A stretch of 64,000 bases of DNA from TK10-74A sp965217625 (GTDB lineage Bacteria; Chloroflexota; Dehalococcoidia; Bin125), in NCBI GenBank assembly GCA_965217625.1, contig OZ244557.1, positions 1,550,001 through 1,614,000 of the forward strand. The letters are read 5' to 3'. The first letter of the stretch is position 1, and every line of letters starts with the position of its first letter. A program made the translations under genes and the position numbers. Shown here one piece after another: positions 33,315-42,112 of this stretch. The notes beneath the pieces are model-generated. The model was given only the letters and a program-made list of their open reading frames with translations. It searched no databases and was not told the DNA's origin.

Positions 33315-34994
33315 ATGCCGGCGCTGCACCGGATCGCGGACGACTACGTGGAGCGGCTGGCGGCCCTCGATCCGCTGGCGGCGACCGGCATGGGCGTGCC
33401 GGGGCACGACCACGAAGTCCCGGACTTCTCCCCGGACGGCGCTCAGGCCCGCGCCGCGCTGGACGCGGAGACGCTGGCGGCGCTCGACGCCGCGCCGGCC
33501 GCGTCGGCGCGCGACCTCCTCGCCCGCGACGTGATGGCCGAGCGCCTGGTGCTGGGCCGGGAGTTGTTCGACGAGGATGAGCATCTCCGCGACCTGAACA
33601 TCATCGCCTCGCCGATGCAGCGCCTGCGCGGGGCCTTCGATCTGATGCCGGCCAAGACGGATGGCGACTGGGAGAACATCGCGGCGCGGATGGAGGCCGT
33701 CCCGCGGGCCTTGCACGGCATGCGGGCGTCGCTGGAGGCGGGCCGCGGCGCGGGACCGACCGTCGCCGCGCGGCAGGTCCGCGCGACGATCGCGCAGGCG
33801 CGGACGTGGGCCGGGAGCGGCGGAGCCGGCCGGTCCTTCTTCGCGGGGCTGCTGGAGAAGCCGGGCGCGCCGTCGCAGGGGGCGCCGGCGTCGCGCCTGC
33901 GCGACGCAGCGGCGACGGCGTCCGCGGCCTACGACGGCTGGGCCGACTACCTGGAGGCGGAGTACCTGCCCGTCGCCCGGCCCGACGACGGCGTGGGCGC
34001 GGAGCGCTACGCGCTGCGCACCCGCGTCTTCACGGGGCTGCGCCTCGACCTGGGGGAGACGTACGCCTGGGGCTGGGAGGAACTGCGACGCATCCGGGCC
34101 GAGATGGCCGCGACCGCCGATCGGATCGTGCCGGACGGCAGCCTGTCGGATGCGGTGCGGCTGCTGGAGACGGACTCGGCCCGCGCCATCGACGGGGAGG
34201 AGCCGTTCCGGCAGTGGATGCAGGACGTGCAGGACCGCACCATCGCGGAGCTGGGCGGGACGCACTTCGACATCCCGGAGCCGGTCCGCCGGGTGGAGGC
34301 GATGATCGCGCCGCCGGGCGGGGCGCTGGCGATGTACTACACCGGCCCCAGCGAGGACTTCTCGCGGCCGGGGCGGACCTGGTACCCCACCGGCGGGCGC
34401 ACGCGCTTCCCGCTCTGGGCGGAGCTGTCGGTCGCCTATCACGAGGGCGTGCCGGGGCACCATCTGCAGATCGCGATTACGCGCTATCAGAGCGACGCGC
34501 TGACGCGCTATCAGCGCCTGCTGGCGGGCACGTCGGGCTATGTCGAGGGATGGGCGCTGTACGCCGAGCGGCTGATGTCGGAGCTGGGCTACTTCGCGAA
34601 CCCCGACCACTATCTGGGCTACCTGAGCAGTCAGGGGCTGCGGGCGGCGCGGGTCGTGGTCGATATCGGGCTGCACCTGGGCCTGACGATCCCCGACGAC
34701 GAGCCGGAACACGCGGGCGAGGTCTGGCGGCCGGAGTTCGCCCTGCCCTTCCTGCGCGCGCACTGCTTCTTCCCCGCCGACATGCTGGCCAGCGAGGTCG
34801 ACCGCTACCTGGGCTGGCCGGGCCAGGCGATCAGCTACAAGGTCGGCGAGCGGGCGTGGCTGCGGGCGCGGGCGAACGCGCGGGCGCGGGCGGGCGACGG
34901 CTTCGACCTCAAGACGTTCCACGATCGCGCCCTGGCGATGGGCCCCATGGGGCTGGAGCAGTTGGAGCGAGCGATGGCGGCGCCGGCGTCGTAG
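33315..34994 (+). CDS. DUF885 family metallohydrolase-like protein
   Basis: A 559-residue DUF885 protein. The likely metal site is HEGVPGHH at residues 376-383, with a downstream Glu in SGYVEGWALYAERLM. The family resembles M3-type/gluzincin peptidases, although activities are rarely known. No signal peptide is visible. ATG 33315 follows GAGGAGCG. A reading frame open further upstream overlaps the divergent livG promoter and is rejected. It is likely a single-gene unit. Substrate unknown, perhaps peptides or amides. Confidence 0.85.
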   Translation: MPALHRIADDYVERLAALDPLAATGMGVPGHDHEVPDFSPDGAQARAALDAETLAALDAAPAASARDLLARDVMAERLVLGRELFDEDEHLRDLNIIASPMQRLRGAFDLMPAKTDGDWENIAARMEAVPRALHGMRASLEAGRGAGPTVAARQVRATIAQARTWAGSGGAGRSFFAGLLEKPGAPSQGAPASRLRDAAATASAAYDGWADYLEAEYLPVARPDDGVGAERYALRTRVFTGLRLDLGETYAWGWEELRRIRAEMAATADRIVPDGSLSDAVRLLETDSARAIDGEEPFRQWMQDVQDRTIAELGGTHFDIPEPVRRVEAMIAPPGGALAMYYTGPSEDFSRPGRTWYPTGGRTRFPLWAELSVAYHEGVPGHHLQIAITRYQSDALTRYQRLLAGTSGYVEGWALYAERLMSELGYFANPDHYLGYLSSQGLRAARVVVDIGLHLGLTIPDDEPEHAGEVWRPEFALPFLRAHCFFPADMLASEVDRYLGWPGQAISYKVGERAWLRARANARARAGDGFDLKTFHDRALAMGPMGLEQLERAMAAPAS

Positions 34995-35026
34995 GGGGCG
35001 CTGTTCCCCGAGGGGGGCTACTCCGC

Positions 35027-35032
35027 TAGACT
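35027..35032 (+). promoter_or_regulatory. -10 element TAGACT
   Basis: TAGACT 47 bases before ATG 35080 of the thiolase-like gene. Confidence 0.45.
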
Positions 35033-35079
35033 CCCCGTCGGCCGGGTCCGTGGCCCGGCCTGCACCGGACAGGATCCCT

Positions 35080-36267
35080 ATGGCTTCCCAGTCACGCGAC
35101 GCCGCCATCGTCGGCATCTACGAACTGCCCGAGCGCAAGGTCGCGGGCCTCAGCCCACTGCAGATCAAGGCCGAATGCGCCGCCAAGGCGCTGGCCGACG
35201 CCGGGCTCGCGTGGTCCGACGTGGACGCGGTCTACGACGCCCAGGACGGCGGCGGCGGGCTCACCGTGGCGGAGTACTTCGGCCTGCACCCCCGCGTGAT
35301 GGACACGACGCAGGTCGGCGGCTCGTCCTACGAGTTCCACGCCGCGCACGCGCGCGCGGACATCGCCGCGGGGCGCGCGAACGTGGCCCTGCTGACCTAC
35401 GGCTCCACCCAGGCCTCCGCCGCGCGCCGGACCGGCACCGAGGTGCGCGCCGGCGGCGGCGTGCCGGACCCCGGCGCGAACATGGAAGGGCCTTGGGGCC
35501 AGACCCTGATCTCGATGTACGCCATGGCCGCCCATCGCCACATGCACGAGTACGGCACGACGAGCGAGCAACTGGCCGAGATCGCGACGGCGACGCGCGC
35601 GCACGCGATGCGCAACCCGCAAGCCGTCAAGGCGATGGAGGATCTGCTGTTCCTCAACATCCGCGAGACCACGATCGAGGACGTCGTGACCTCGCGGATG
35701 ATCGCCAATCCGCTGCACCTGCTCGACTGCTGCATGGTGTCCGACGGCGGGGGCGCGGTGGTCATCGCGTCGCCGGAGGTGGCGCGCGGCTGCGCCAAGC
35801 CGCCCGTCTGGATCATCGGCGCCGGCGAGGCGCTCGCCTACCAGGAGAACGGCGGCGACATCACGACGAGCGCCGGGGCGCAGTCGGCGCCGATCGCGTT
35901 CGGCGAGGCGGGCGTCCGCCCGGATGAGATCGACATCGCGATGGTCTACGACTCCTTCACGATCACGGTGCTCATCCTGCTCGAGGATCTCGGCTTCTGC
36001 GCCAAGGGGGAGGGCGGGGCCTGGGTGGAGGGCGGGCGGCTGCGCTGGGATCGCTCCGGCGGCCCGGCACTCAACACCGACGGCGGCGGCCTCTCGTCGA
36101 ACCACCCGGGGATGCGTGGCATCTTTCTGCTGCTGGAGTCGGCGCGACAGCTGCGCGGCGAGTCCACGTCGCAGGTGGAGGGCGCGGCGCTGGCCGTCGC
36201 GCACGGCAACGGCGGCCAACTGGCGGGCCGGCACTCGGGCGCCACCATTGTGCTGGCGCGGGATTAG
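35080..36267 (+). CDS. Thiolase-fold protein (SCP-x/Ltp2-like), lacking the N-terminal catalytic Cys
   Basis: A 395-residue thiolase superfamily protein. Where thiolases have the nucleophile Cys, this has QVGGSSYEFHAAHA, with no Cys. His in SSNHPGMRG and the C-terminal AVAHGNGGQLAGRHS region are kept. This arrangement is that of SCP-x/Ltp2-type proteins, some of which act as retro-aldolases with a DUF35 partner. That partner is encoded 11 bases downstream. The pair probably cuts a hydroxyacyl-CoA side chain, but this is inferred. ATG 35080 follows AGGA. Confidence 0.85.
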   Translation: MASQSRDAAIVGIYELPERKVAGLSPLQIKAECAAKALADAGLAWSDVDAVYDAQDGGGGLTVAEYFGLHPRVMDTTQVGGSSYEFHAAHARADIAAGRANVALLTYGSTQASAARRTGTEVRAGGGVPDPGANMEGPWGQTLISMYAMAAHRHMHEYGTTSEQLAEIATATRAHAMRNPQAVKAMEDLLFLNIRETTIEDVVTSRMIANPLHLLDCCMVSDGGGAVVIASPEVARGCAKPPVWIIGAGEALAYQENGGDITTSAGAQSAPIAFGEAGVRPDEIDIAMVYDSFTITVLILLEDLGFCAKGEGGAWVEGGRLRWDRSGGPALNTDGGGLSSNHPGMRGIFLLLESARQLRGESTSQVEGAALAVAHGNGGQLAGRHSGATIVLARD

Positions 36268-36278
36268 GGAGAACAGCG

Positions 36279-36692
36279 ATGGCAGACGCGACCCGACCGC
36301 TCCCCAGCCTGGCGGACCCGGACACGGGGCCGTTCTGGCAGGCGACAAAGGCGCACGAGCTGCGCTATCAGGTCTGCGACGACTGCGACGCGGTGGTGTT
36401 CTACCCGCGGCGGCACTGCACGGCCTGCGTGGGCGGCGCGCTGAGCTGGCGCACCTCGAAGGGTGAGGGCGCGATCTACAGCTACAGCGTCGTGCAGCTC
36501 AGCCGGCACCCGTTCTTCGGGCAGAAGATCCCCTACGCGGTGGCGCTGATCGATCTCGACGAGGGCTTCCGCATGCTGTCGAGCGTCGTGGGCGTGACGG
36601 ATCCGGTGGCGGAGTTGAGCGTGGGCCGGCGCGTCGCGTTGGAGTGGGAGGACCACGACGAAGTCGCGATCCCCCTCTTCCACCCGGTGTAG
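36279..36692 (+). CDS. Zinc-ribbon OB-fold protein (DUF35), partner of the thiolase-like protein
   Basis: A 137-residue DUF35 protein. The N-terminal rubredoxin-like zinc ribbon is CDDC...CTAC (about residues 31-49), followed by an OB-fold with GAIYSYSVVQLSRHPFF and YAVALIDLDEGFRMLSSV. DUF35 proteins pair with thiolase-like or MaoC-like subunits and stabilise or complete the active site, as in ChsH2-Ltp2. The spacing of 11 bases to the thiolase-like gene supports such a complex. The start has GGGAGAA upstream. Confidence 0.88.
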   Translation: MADATRPLPSLADPDTGPFWQATKAHELRYQVCDDCDAVVFYPRRHCTACVGGALSWRTSKGEGAIYSYSVVQLSRHPFFGQKIPYAVALIDLDEGFRMLSSVVGVTDPVAELSVGRRVALEWEDHDEVAIPLFHPV

Positions 36693-36722
36693 CGGCGCGG
36701 GCCTCGGTCGAGAGGAGGCGCG

Positions 36723-37190
36723 ATGGCGATCGAAGTGGGGCAGCAGGCGCCGGCCTTCACGCTGCCGAACGCGGAGGGCGAGCCGCGCTCGCTGGAGAGC
36801 TACGCGGGCCGGCGGCTGATCGTCTACTTCTACCCCAAGGCGTTCACGCCGGGATGCACCGGCGAGAGCTGCGACTTCCGCGACTGCGACGCGCCGCTGC
36901 GCGCCGCCGGCTACGCCGTCGTGGGGGTGAGCCCGGACCCGGTCGCGAAGCTGGCCAAGTTCCAGGCTGAGTACGACCTGCCCTTCGACCTGCTGTCGGA
37001 CGCCGACCACGCGATGGCGGAGCAGTACGGCGCGTGGGGCACGAAGAAGAACTACGGCCGCGAGTATGAGGGCCTGATCCGCTCGACGGTCGTGCTGGAC
37101 GAGACGGGCACGGTGGAGCGCGTCTACCACAACGTGCGGGCGAAGGGGCACGTCGCGCGGCTGCGCCGGGAGTTGCTCGGCGAGGGCTGA
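36723..37190 (+). CDS. Thioredoxin-dependent peroxiredoxin, Bcp type
   Basis: A 155-residue BCP/PrxQ peroxiredoxin. The peroxidatic Cys45 is in KAFTPGCTGESC and the resolving Cys50 is five residues on, as in the alpha2 group of BCPs. PDPVAKLAKFQAEYDLPFDLLSD is the usual middle part. It reduces hydrogen and organic peroxides in the cytoplasm. ATG 36723 follows GAGAGGAGG. It is 30 bases after the DUF35 gene and could share its transcript. Confidence 0.92.
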   Translation: MAIEVGQQAPAFTLPNAEGEPRSLESYAGRRLIVYFYPKAFTPGCTGESCDFRDCDAPLRAAGYAVVGVSPDPVAKLAKFQAEYDLPFDLLSDADHAMAEQYGAWGTKKNYGREYEGLIRSTVVLDETGTVERVYHNVRAKGHVARLRRELLGEG

Positions 37191-37202
37191 GCCGGCTCGG
37201 GG

Positions 37203-37964
37203 CTAGCCGAGCCGCAGGGTGACGGGCGCGTGGTCCGACGGCTTGTCGCCGGCCCGCTCCGCCACGTCGATGACGACGTCGGCCAAGCGCGCGAGCAGGC
37301 GCTCCGTGACCAGATGATGGTCGATACGCAGCCCCTCGCCGCGCTCGAACATCGCTGAGCGGAAGTCCCACCAGGTCCACTCCCGCGCGTCGGGCCGCAG
37401 CGTGCGCAGGGCGTCGTGCAGGCCCAGCCCCAGCAAGGCCTGGAAGCGCTCGCGCGCGGGCGGCGCCGCGAGGACGGTGTCGGCCCAGCGCTCGGGCTCG
37501 GAGCAGTCGATGTCGCCGGGCGCGATGTTGTAGTCGCCGCAGGCCACGAGCTCGGCGGACAGATCCTGCGCGGCCAGCCAGCGCGCGAGGTGGTCGAGCC
37601 ACTCCAGCTTGTAGTGCCACTTGTCGCTGCCGACGGTGCTGCCGTTGGGCACGTAGAGGTTGACCACGCGCACACCGCCGATGCGGGCCGCGATGCCGCG
37701 CGCTTGCGCATCGCCGGACCAGGGCAGGTCGGTCTCGACCTCTTCGATCGGCGCCAGCGAGGCGATCGCGACGCCGTTGTAGGCCTTCTGACCGGTCACG
37801 GCGACCTCGTACCCCAGCGCGTCGAAGCCGTCGAAGGGGAACTGCTCCTCGGTGCACTTGAGCTCTTGCAGGCAGAGGACGTCGGGGCGTTCCTGGTCGA
37901 GCCAGTTGAGGATGCGGTTCTCGCGCGCGCGGACGGAGTTGACGTTCCAGCTCACGACGTCCAT
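37203..37964 (-). CDS. xth: Exodeoxyribonuclease III
   Basis: A 253-residue AP endonuclease/3'-exonuclease of the ExoIII family. It begins MDVVSWNVNSVRAR; metal-binding Glu34 is in LCLQELKC; YVPNGSTVGSDKWHYKLEWL and GDYNIAPGDID follow. The catalytic SDHAPV motif is near the C-terminus. It incises DNA at abasic sites in base-excision repair. ATG 37964 follows AGGGGGTG. It lies 57 bases after the rRNA methyltransferase gene on the same strand and may be co-transcribed. Confidence 0.94.
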   Translation of the reverse strand: MDVVSWNVNSVRARENRILNWLDQERPDVLCLQELKCTEEQFPFDGFDALGYEVAVTGQKAYNGVAIASLAPIEEVETDLPWSGDAQARGIAARIGGVRVVNLYVPNGSTVGSDKWHYKLEWLDHLARWLAAQDLSAELVACGDYNIAPGDIDCSEPERWADTVLAAPPARERFQALLGLGLHDALRTLRPDAREWTWWDFRSAMFERGEGLRIDHHLVTERLLARLADVVIDVAERAGDKPSDHAPVTLRLG

Positions 37965-38021
37965 GACACCCCCTGCGTAGCGGCTGTGGCGCGATGCGTC
38001 AAAGCGGCGCCGGCGCGATGA

Positions 38022-38792
38022 TCAGCGGCGGTCCGACCAGACGCCCAGGATGATGCCGGCCGCCACCGCGACGTTGAGCGACTCTACGTGCGGGGCGATG
38101 GGCACGCCGACCCGCCGGTCGATCGTGGCTGCGATGTCCGGCGAGAAGCCCGCGCCCTCGTTGCCGAGCACGAGCGCCCGCCGGGCGTCAGCGGAGTCCG
38201 TGGGGGCTTCGTCCCAGACCGAGGGGCCGTCGGCCGCCGCGCCGACGATCTCGTAGCCGCGCCCCGAGAGCAGTCGCAGGTCGGCGGCGAGGTCGGGCGA
38301 GCGGGCGATCGCGATCCGGAACCAGGCCCCGGTCGCGGCGCGCACGACCTTGGGGTGGACCGGGTCGGCCGTGCCCGGGCCGGTCAGCACGGCGTCGGCG
38401 TCGAACGCGGCCGCCAGACGGATCAGCGCGCCGGCGTTGCCGGGGTCCTGCACGGCGTCGAGCGCGACCACCGTGGAGGGCCCCTCCGGGGGCAGCGCGG
38501 CGAGCGCGTCGGCGGCGGGCGACAGCGTGTCGCGAACGACAGCGAAGCAGCCCTGTGGGCTTCGGGTGTCGGAAAGGCGCGCGGCGTCCTTGGCGCTGAT
38601 CGTGGTGACGTCCCCCTGCGGGAGCGCGGCGGCGCGATCGTCGATGGCGAGCAGCTCAGCGATGGGCGCGCCGACGTCGATCGCGTCGCGGACGAGCTTC
38701 TCCCCCTCGATCAGGAAGCAGCCGTGTGCGCCCCGGCCCTTGGCGCTGGACAGCGATCGCAGTTGCTTGAGGTGGCCCGCGCTGAGCGCCAC
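38022..38792 (-). CDS. TrmH/SpoU-family RNA 2'-O-methyltransferase (RlmB-like)
   Basis: A 256-residue SPOUT methyltransferase with an N-terminal L30e-like substrate-binding domain (HGCFLIEGEKLVRDAI, about residues 23-95). The C-terminal knotted domain has VALDAVQDPGNAGALIRLAAAFDADAVL (motif 1), ALVLGNEGAGFSP (motif 2) and ESLNVAVAAGIILG (motif 3). It methylates ribose 2'-OH of an rRNA or tRNA nucleotide. Specific target not known. It starts nine bases after the CoA-transferase stop, as part of that operon. Confidence 0.9.
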   Translation of the reverse strand: MALSAGHLKQLRSLSSAKGRGAHGCFLIEGEKLVRDAIDVGAPIAELLAIDDRAAALPQGDVTTISAKDAARLSDTRSPQGCFAVVRDTLSPAADALAALPPEGPSTVVALDAVQDPGNAGALIRLAAAFDADAVLTGPGTADPVHPKVVRAATGAWFRIAIARSPDLAADLRLLSGRGYEIVGAAADGPSVWDEAPTDSADARRALVLGNEGAGFSPDIAATIDRRVGVPIAPHVESLNVAVAAGIILGVWSDRR

Positions 38793-38801
38793 GAGCGTCG
38801 C

Positions 38802-41177
38802 CTAACCCACCGGCGGCAAGACGAACGGCTCGCCCACGGCGATGGCCCCGGCGGCCAGCAGCTCGGCCGCCGCGGTCGCGTCGCGGCCCGTCTCGGCCAG
38901 CAACTCCAGCGTGTGCTCGCCCAGCCCCGGCGGGGACAGCACGCCGGCCTTCTCGGTGCGGCCGAAGCGGGCCAAGCGCCCGACGGTGTAGAGCGACTCC
39001 GGCCCGCCCGGCGCCCGCACGCCGGGAACCCACAGGTGCAGCGCCTCCGCGCCCTCGAGGAACGGGTCGCTGGACAGTTGTTGCACGCTGCGCACGCGCA
39101 TCGCCGGGATGCCGGCGTCGGCGCAGCGGCGCTCGGCGTCGGCCGTATCCAACCCGCCAATGGCGCGGCAGAGGCCCTCCTGGAGGGCGTCGTCGTCGTG
39201 GGGAGGCGCGGACAGCAGCCCGGCGTCGCGCAGGGCGGCGAGGGCGGCGGCACGCTCCGCGGCGCCGTCGCGGGCGGCGGCGACATCGACGGCCTGGAGC
39301 CGCAGCCAGCCGTCGCGCGTCCGGTAGTAGCGGTCGAGCGGGTCGGGCCCTGCGAAGTCCGCGCCGCCGCGGTGGGACGGCCGGCGCCCGTCGTAGCGCA
39401 CGATCTCGTCGCTCTGCATCATGCCCGACTGCCCGGCCAGCGACGTCCAGCCGCGTTGGCCGCCACCCCCGCGGCGCTGATGCAGCAGCGCCAGCACAGC
39501 GCCCAGCGCCAGCGTGGCCGCGCCGGAGACATCGTTGACGGGCAAACGGATGAACACGGGATCGCTGTCGCCGCCCTGGGCGCGCATCATCCCGCTGAAG
39601 GCTTGCAGCACCGGGTCGAAGCCGGGCTCGCTGCCGAGTGGGCCGCCCTCCCCGAATCCCGTGAGGGAGATCGTGATGATCTCCGGATTGACGGCCCGCA
39701 AGGAGGCGTAATCGATGCGCAGCCGCTCCAGGACGCCCTCGCGGTAGTTGTCGATCACGATGTCGGCGTCGCGGGCGAGGTCCAGGAAGATCGCGCGCCC
39801 CGCGTCGTCCCGCAGGTCGATGGCCAGTCCCCGCTTGCCACGGTTGAGCGCCACGAAGCCGGCCCCGAACACCCGCGTGAAGTCGCCGTCGAGGGGCTCC
39901 ACCTTCACCACGTCCGCACCGAGTTCGGCGAGCAGGGCGCCCGCGTGCGCCCCCGCGATGATCGTGCCCAGGTCCAGCACACGGACGCCGGCGAGCGGGC
40001 CATCCTGCGTGGGGGCGTCGCGGGGGGCCGGCGGCTGCGCCGGCCAGGGCTCCGCGCAGGCGTCGTGCTGCCCGAGGGCCGGGGCGGGGCCCCGGATGGA
40101 GGCGGGCGACCGCGTGAGGTTCAGCGGCAGCCCCGGCATCACGACGCGGCCGCGCTCGGGATCGTCGACTTCGGCGCGCATGCCGATGGCCTTGATCTGG
40201 GGGTGGTCGAGCCAGTCGTCGCGATCCTCCACGGGTCCGACGGGGCAGCCGATCTCGGCCAGGATCTGTAGCCACTCGTCACGGGGGCGCCGCAGGAAGG
40301 CCTCGCGCAGCAGGCCGATGGCCCAGAGGATGTTCTCGGGCAGCGCCACGGCCATCGGATCGCCGCCGAGGCGTGCGTCCGTCACGACGTGCAGCAGGCC
40401 CAGCCGGTCCAAGACGGGCAGGAAGAAGGTGGGCTTGAGCGCCGCCGCGAAGAGCCATTGGCCGTCGCTGCACTCGTAGGGGTGGTAGTGGGGCATGGGT
40501 CCGCCCGGCCCGCCCGGGGTCGGCACGAACTGCGCGCCGGGGGTGTGCGTGACGCCGTGCGCCTGCAGCATGCCGTGCAACCCGCCCACGCCGACCGTCT
40601 GCCCCGCGCCCGACGCGTCCCGCTCGACCAGCGCCGCGACGGCGGCCGTCGCGCCCCACATCGCCTGCGAGTAGAGGACATTCGGAGCGACGCTGTCCAC
40701 GGGCACGACATCGCCGCTGTACTGTCCGAGCGCGACCCCGGTCCCCGCCTCGATCATCGCGGCCGACTCCCCGCCGCCGGCCCAGGGGGTCGAGTCGGGC
40801 AGGAAGGGGGGCATGTGCAGGAAGATCAGGCGGCCGTTGCCGGCGCGGACCGTCTCCGGGTCCAGGCCGCGCTGCGCGAGCACGTCCAGGGTCTCGCTGA
40901 ACAGGCAGACGTCGGCGCCGCGCAGGAAGGCGTCGCGCCGGGCGCGCGCGGCCGGATCGGCCGGGTCGATGACGATGCTCCGCTTGTTGCGGTTCCAGAT
41001 CGCGAAGCCGGGCCGCGCGCGCCCGGGGTCGCCCGCGGGCGGCTCCAGCTTGACGACGTCGGCGCCGAAGTCGGCCAGGTACATCGCGGCCATGGGGCCG
41101 GCGATGCCCGTGCTGGCATCGAGCACGCGGATGCCGTCAAGCGGGCCCGGCGGGGGTGTGGCCGAACGGGGCGTCAT
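38802..41177 (-). CDS. Fused double CaiB/BaiF family CoA-transferase
   Basis: A 791-residue protein with two family III CoA-transferase units in tandem. Unit 1 (about residues 10-400) starts PLDGIRVLDASTGIAGPMAAMYLADFGADVVKLEPP; unit 2 (about 420-791) starts PLAGVRVLDLGTIIAGAHAGALLAELGADVVKVEPLDGD. Family III enzymes move CoA between carboxylates using a catalytic Asp. Most are about 400-residue homodimers, so this is a fused pair that could make a pseudo-dimer. The ATG overlaps the upstream LLM stop (ATGA). Start 41177 is used because the longer open frame upstream overlaps the neighbouring gene. Confidence 0.9.
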   Translation of the reverse strand: MTPRSATPPPGPLDGIRVLDASTGIAGPMAAMYLADFGADVVKLEPPAGDPGRARPGFAIWNRNKRSIVIDPADPAARARRDAFLRGADVCLFSETLDVLAQRGLDPETVRAGNGRLIFLHMPPFLPDSTPWAGGGESAAMIEAGTGVALGQYSGDVVPVDSVAPNVLYSQAMWGATAAVAALVERDASGAGQTVGVGGLHGMLQAHGVTHTPGAQFVPTPGGPGGPMPHYHPYECSDGQWLFAAALKPTFFLPVLDRLGLLHVVTDARLGGDPMAVALPENILWAIGLLREAFLRRPRDEWLQILAEIGCPVGPVEDRDDWLDHPQIKAIGMRAEVDDPERGRVVMPGLPLNLTRSPASIRGPAPALGQHDACAEPWPAQPPAPRDAPTQDGPLAGVRVLDLGTIIAGAHAGALLAELGADVVKVEPLDGDFTRVFGAGFVALNRGKRGLAIDLRDDAGRAIFLDLARDADIVIDNYREGVLERLRIDYASLRAVNPEIITISLTGFGEGGPLGSEPGFDPVLQAFSGMMRAQGGDSDPVFIRLPVNDVSGAATLALGAVLALLHQRRGGGGQRGWTSLAGQSGMMQSDEIVRYDGRRPSHRGGADFAGPDPLDRYYRTRDGWLRLQAVDVAAARDGAAERAAALAALRDAGLLSAPPHDDDALQEGLCRAIGGLDTADAERRCADAGIPAMRVRSVQQLSSDPFLEGAEALHLWVPGVRAPGGPESLYTVGRLARFGRTEKAGVLSPPGLGEHTLELLAETGRDATAAAELLAAGAIAVGEPFVLPPVG

Positions 41178-42031
41178 GCGTCCGATTGGCCCAGCGACTC
41201 GATCAGGGCGGCGTAGCGGTCGAGGCGCGGGATGATCTCGGCCTCGCCCGCCGGCGGCAGCGGGAAGAGGATGCGCTGGAAGCCGGCCTCGATCAGCCCC
41301 GTCACGATCTCTTCCCGGGGCGGCACGCCGAACACGCTCAGGTCGATCGTGGACATGTCGCGGCCGGCCTGCTCGGCGACGATGCGCAGCGCAGCCAGGC
41401 TGTCGCGCACGTCGCTGCGGCCGAAGATCGGCATCCAGCCGTCGGCGTAGTCGACGACGCGCCGGTGGGCCCACTTCGTGTCGGCGCCGATCAGGACGGG
41501 CGGCCCGCCCGCCTGCACCGGCTTCGGGTAGGCCCAGATCTTGTCGAAGTCGACGTGCTCGCCGTGGAACTCCGCCTGCTCCTGCGTCCAGATCTGGCGC
41601 ATGGCCAGGATGCGCTCCTTGGTCACCGGCCAGCGGTCCTTGAAGGCGGTGCCGTGGTTCTCCATCTCCTCCGCGTTCCAGCCCGCGCCGATGCCCAGCA
41701 GGACGCGGCCGTTGGAGATCAGGTCCAGCGAGGCGACCACGTTCGCCAGGAGGATCGGGTCGCGCTCGGGGATGAGGCAGATCCCGGTGCCCAGCTTGAG
41801 CCGCTCCGTGGTGGCGGCGATGGCGCCCAGGGCCACGAACGGGTCGTGGGTGTGCCAGTACTCCTGCGGCAGGTCGTCGCCGCCGGGCCAGCGCGACATG
41901 CGGCTGGCCGGGATGTGGGTGTGCTCGGGGAAGAAGACCGACTCGAAGCCGCGCTCCTCAAGCGCCCGGCCCAGCGCGACCGGCTGGATGGAGTAGTCGG
42001 TGGGGAACATGCTGACGCCGAACGTGGCCAT
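41174..42031 (-). CDS. LLM-class (F420-dependent) oxidoreductase
   Basis: A 285-residue luciferase-like TIM-barrel oxidoreductase. It has FFPEHTHIPASR near residue 33-44, LKLGTGICLIPERDP and the RVLLGIGAGWNAEEMENHG segment characteristic of TIGR03619-like F420-dependent enzymes. F420 versus FMN use cannot be told from sequence alone. ATG 42031 follows GAAGGAG. It is the head of an operon with the double CoA-transferase and an RNA methyltransferase. Confidence 0.85.
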   Translation of the reverse strand: MATFGVSMFPTDYSIQPVALGRALEERGFESVFFPEHTHIPASRMSRWPGGDDLPQEYWHTHDPFVALGAIAATTERLKLGTGICLIPERDPILLANVVASLDLISNGRVLLGIGAGWNAEEMENHGTAFKDRWPVTKERILAMRQIWTQEQAEFHGEHVDFDKIWAYPKPVQAGGPPVLIGADTKWAHRRVVDYADGWMPIFGRSDVRDSLAALRIVAEQAGRDMSTIDLSVFGVPPREEIVTGLIEAGFQRILFPLPPAGEAEIIPRLDRYAALIESLGQSDA

Positions 42032-42078
42032 TGGGACTCCTTCGGGGAATGTGCGGCGTGCGCGGCCGGACGCCGCTC

Positions 42079-42084
42079 AGGATA
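42079..42084 (-). promoter_or_regulatory. -10 element TATCCT before the LLM operon
   Basis: TATCCT on the minus strand, 47 bases before ATG 42031. Confidence 0.45.
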
Positions 42085-42112
42085 GCCCCCGGGCGGGATC
42101 CGCGGGCAGGGG

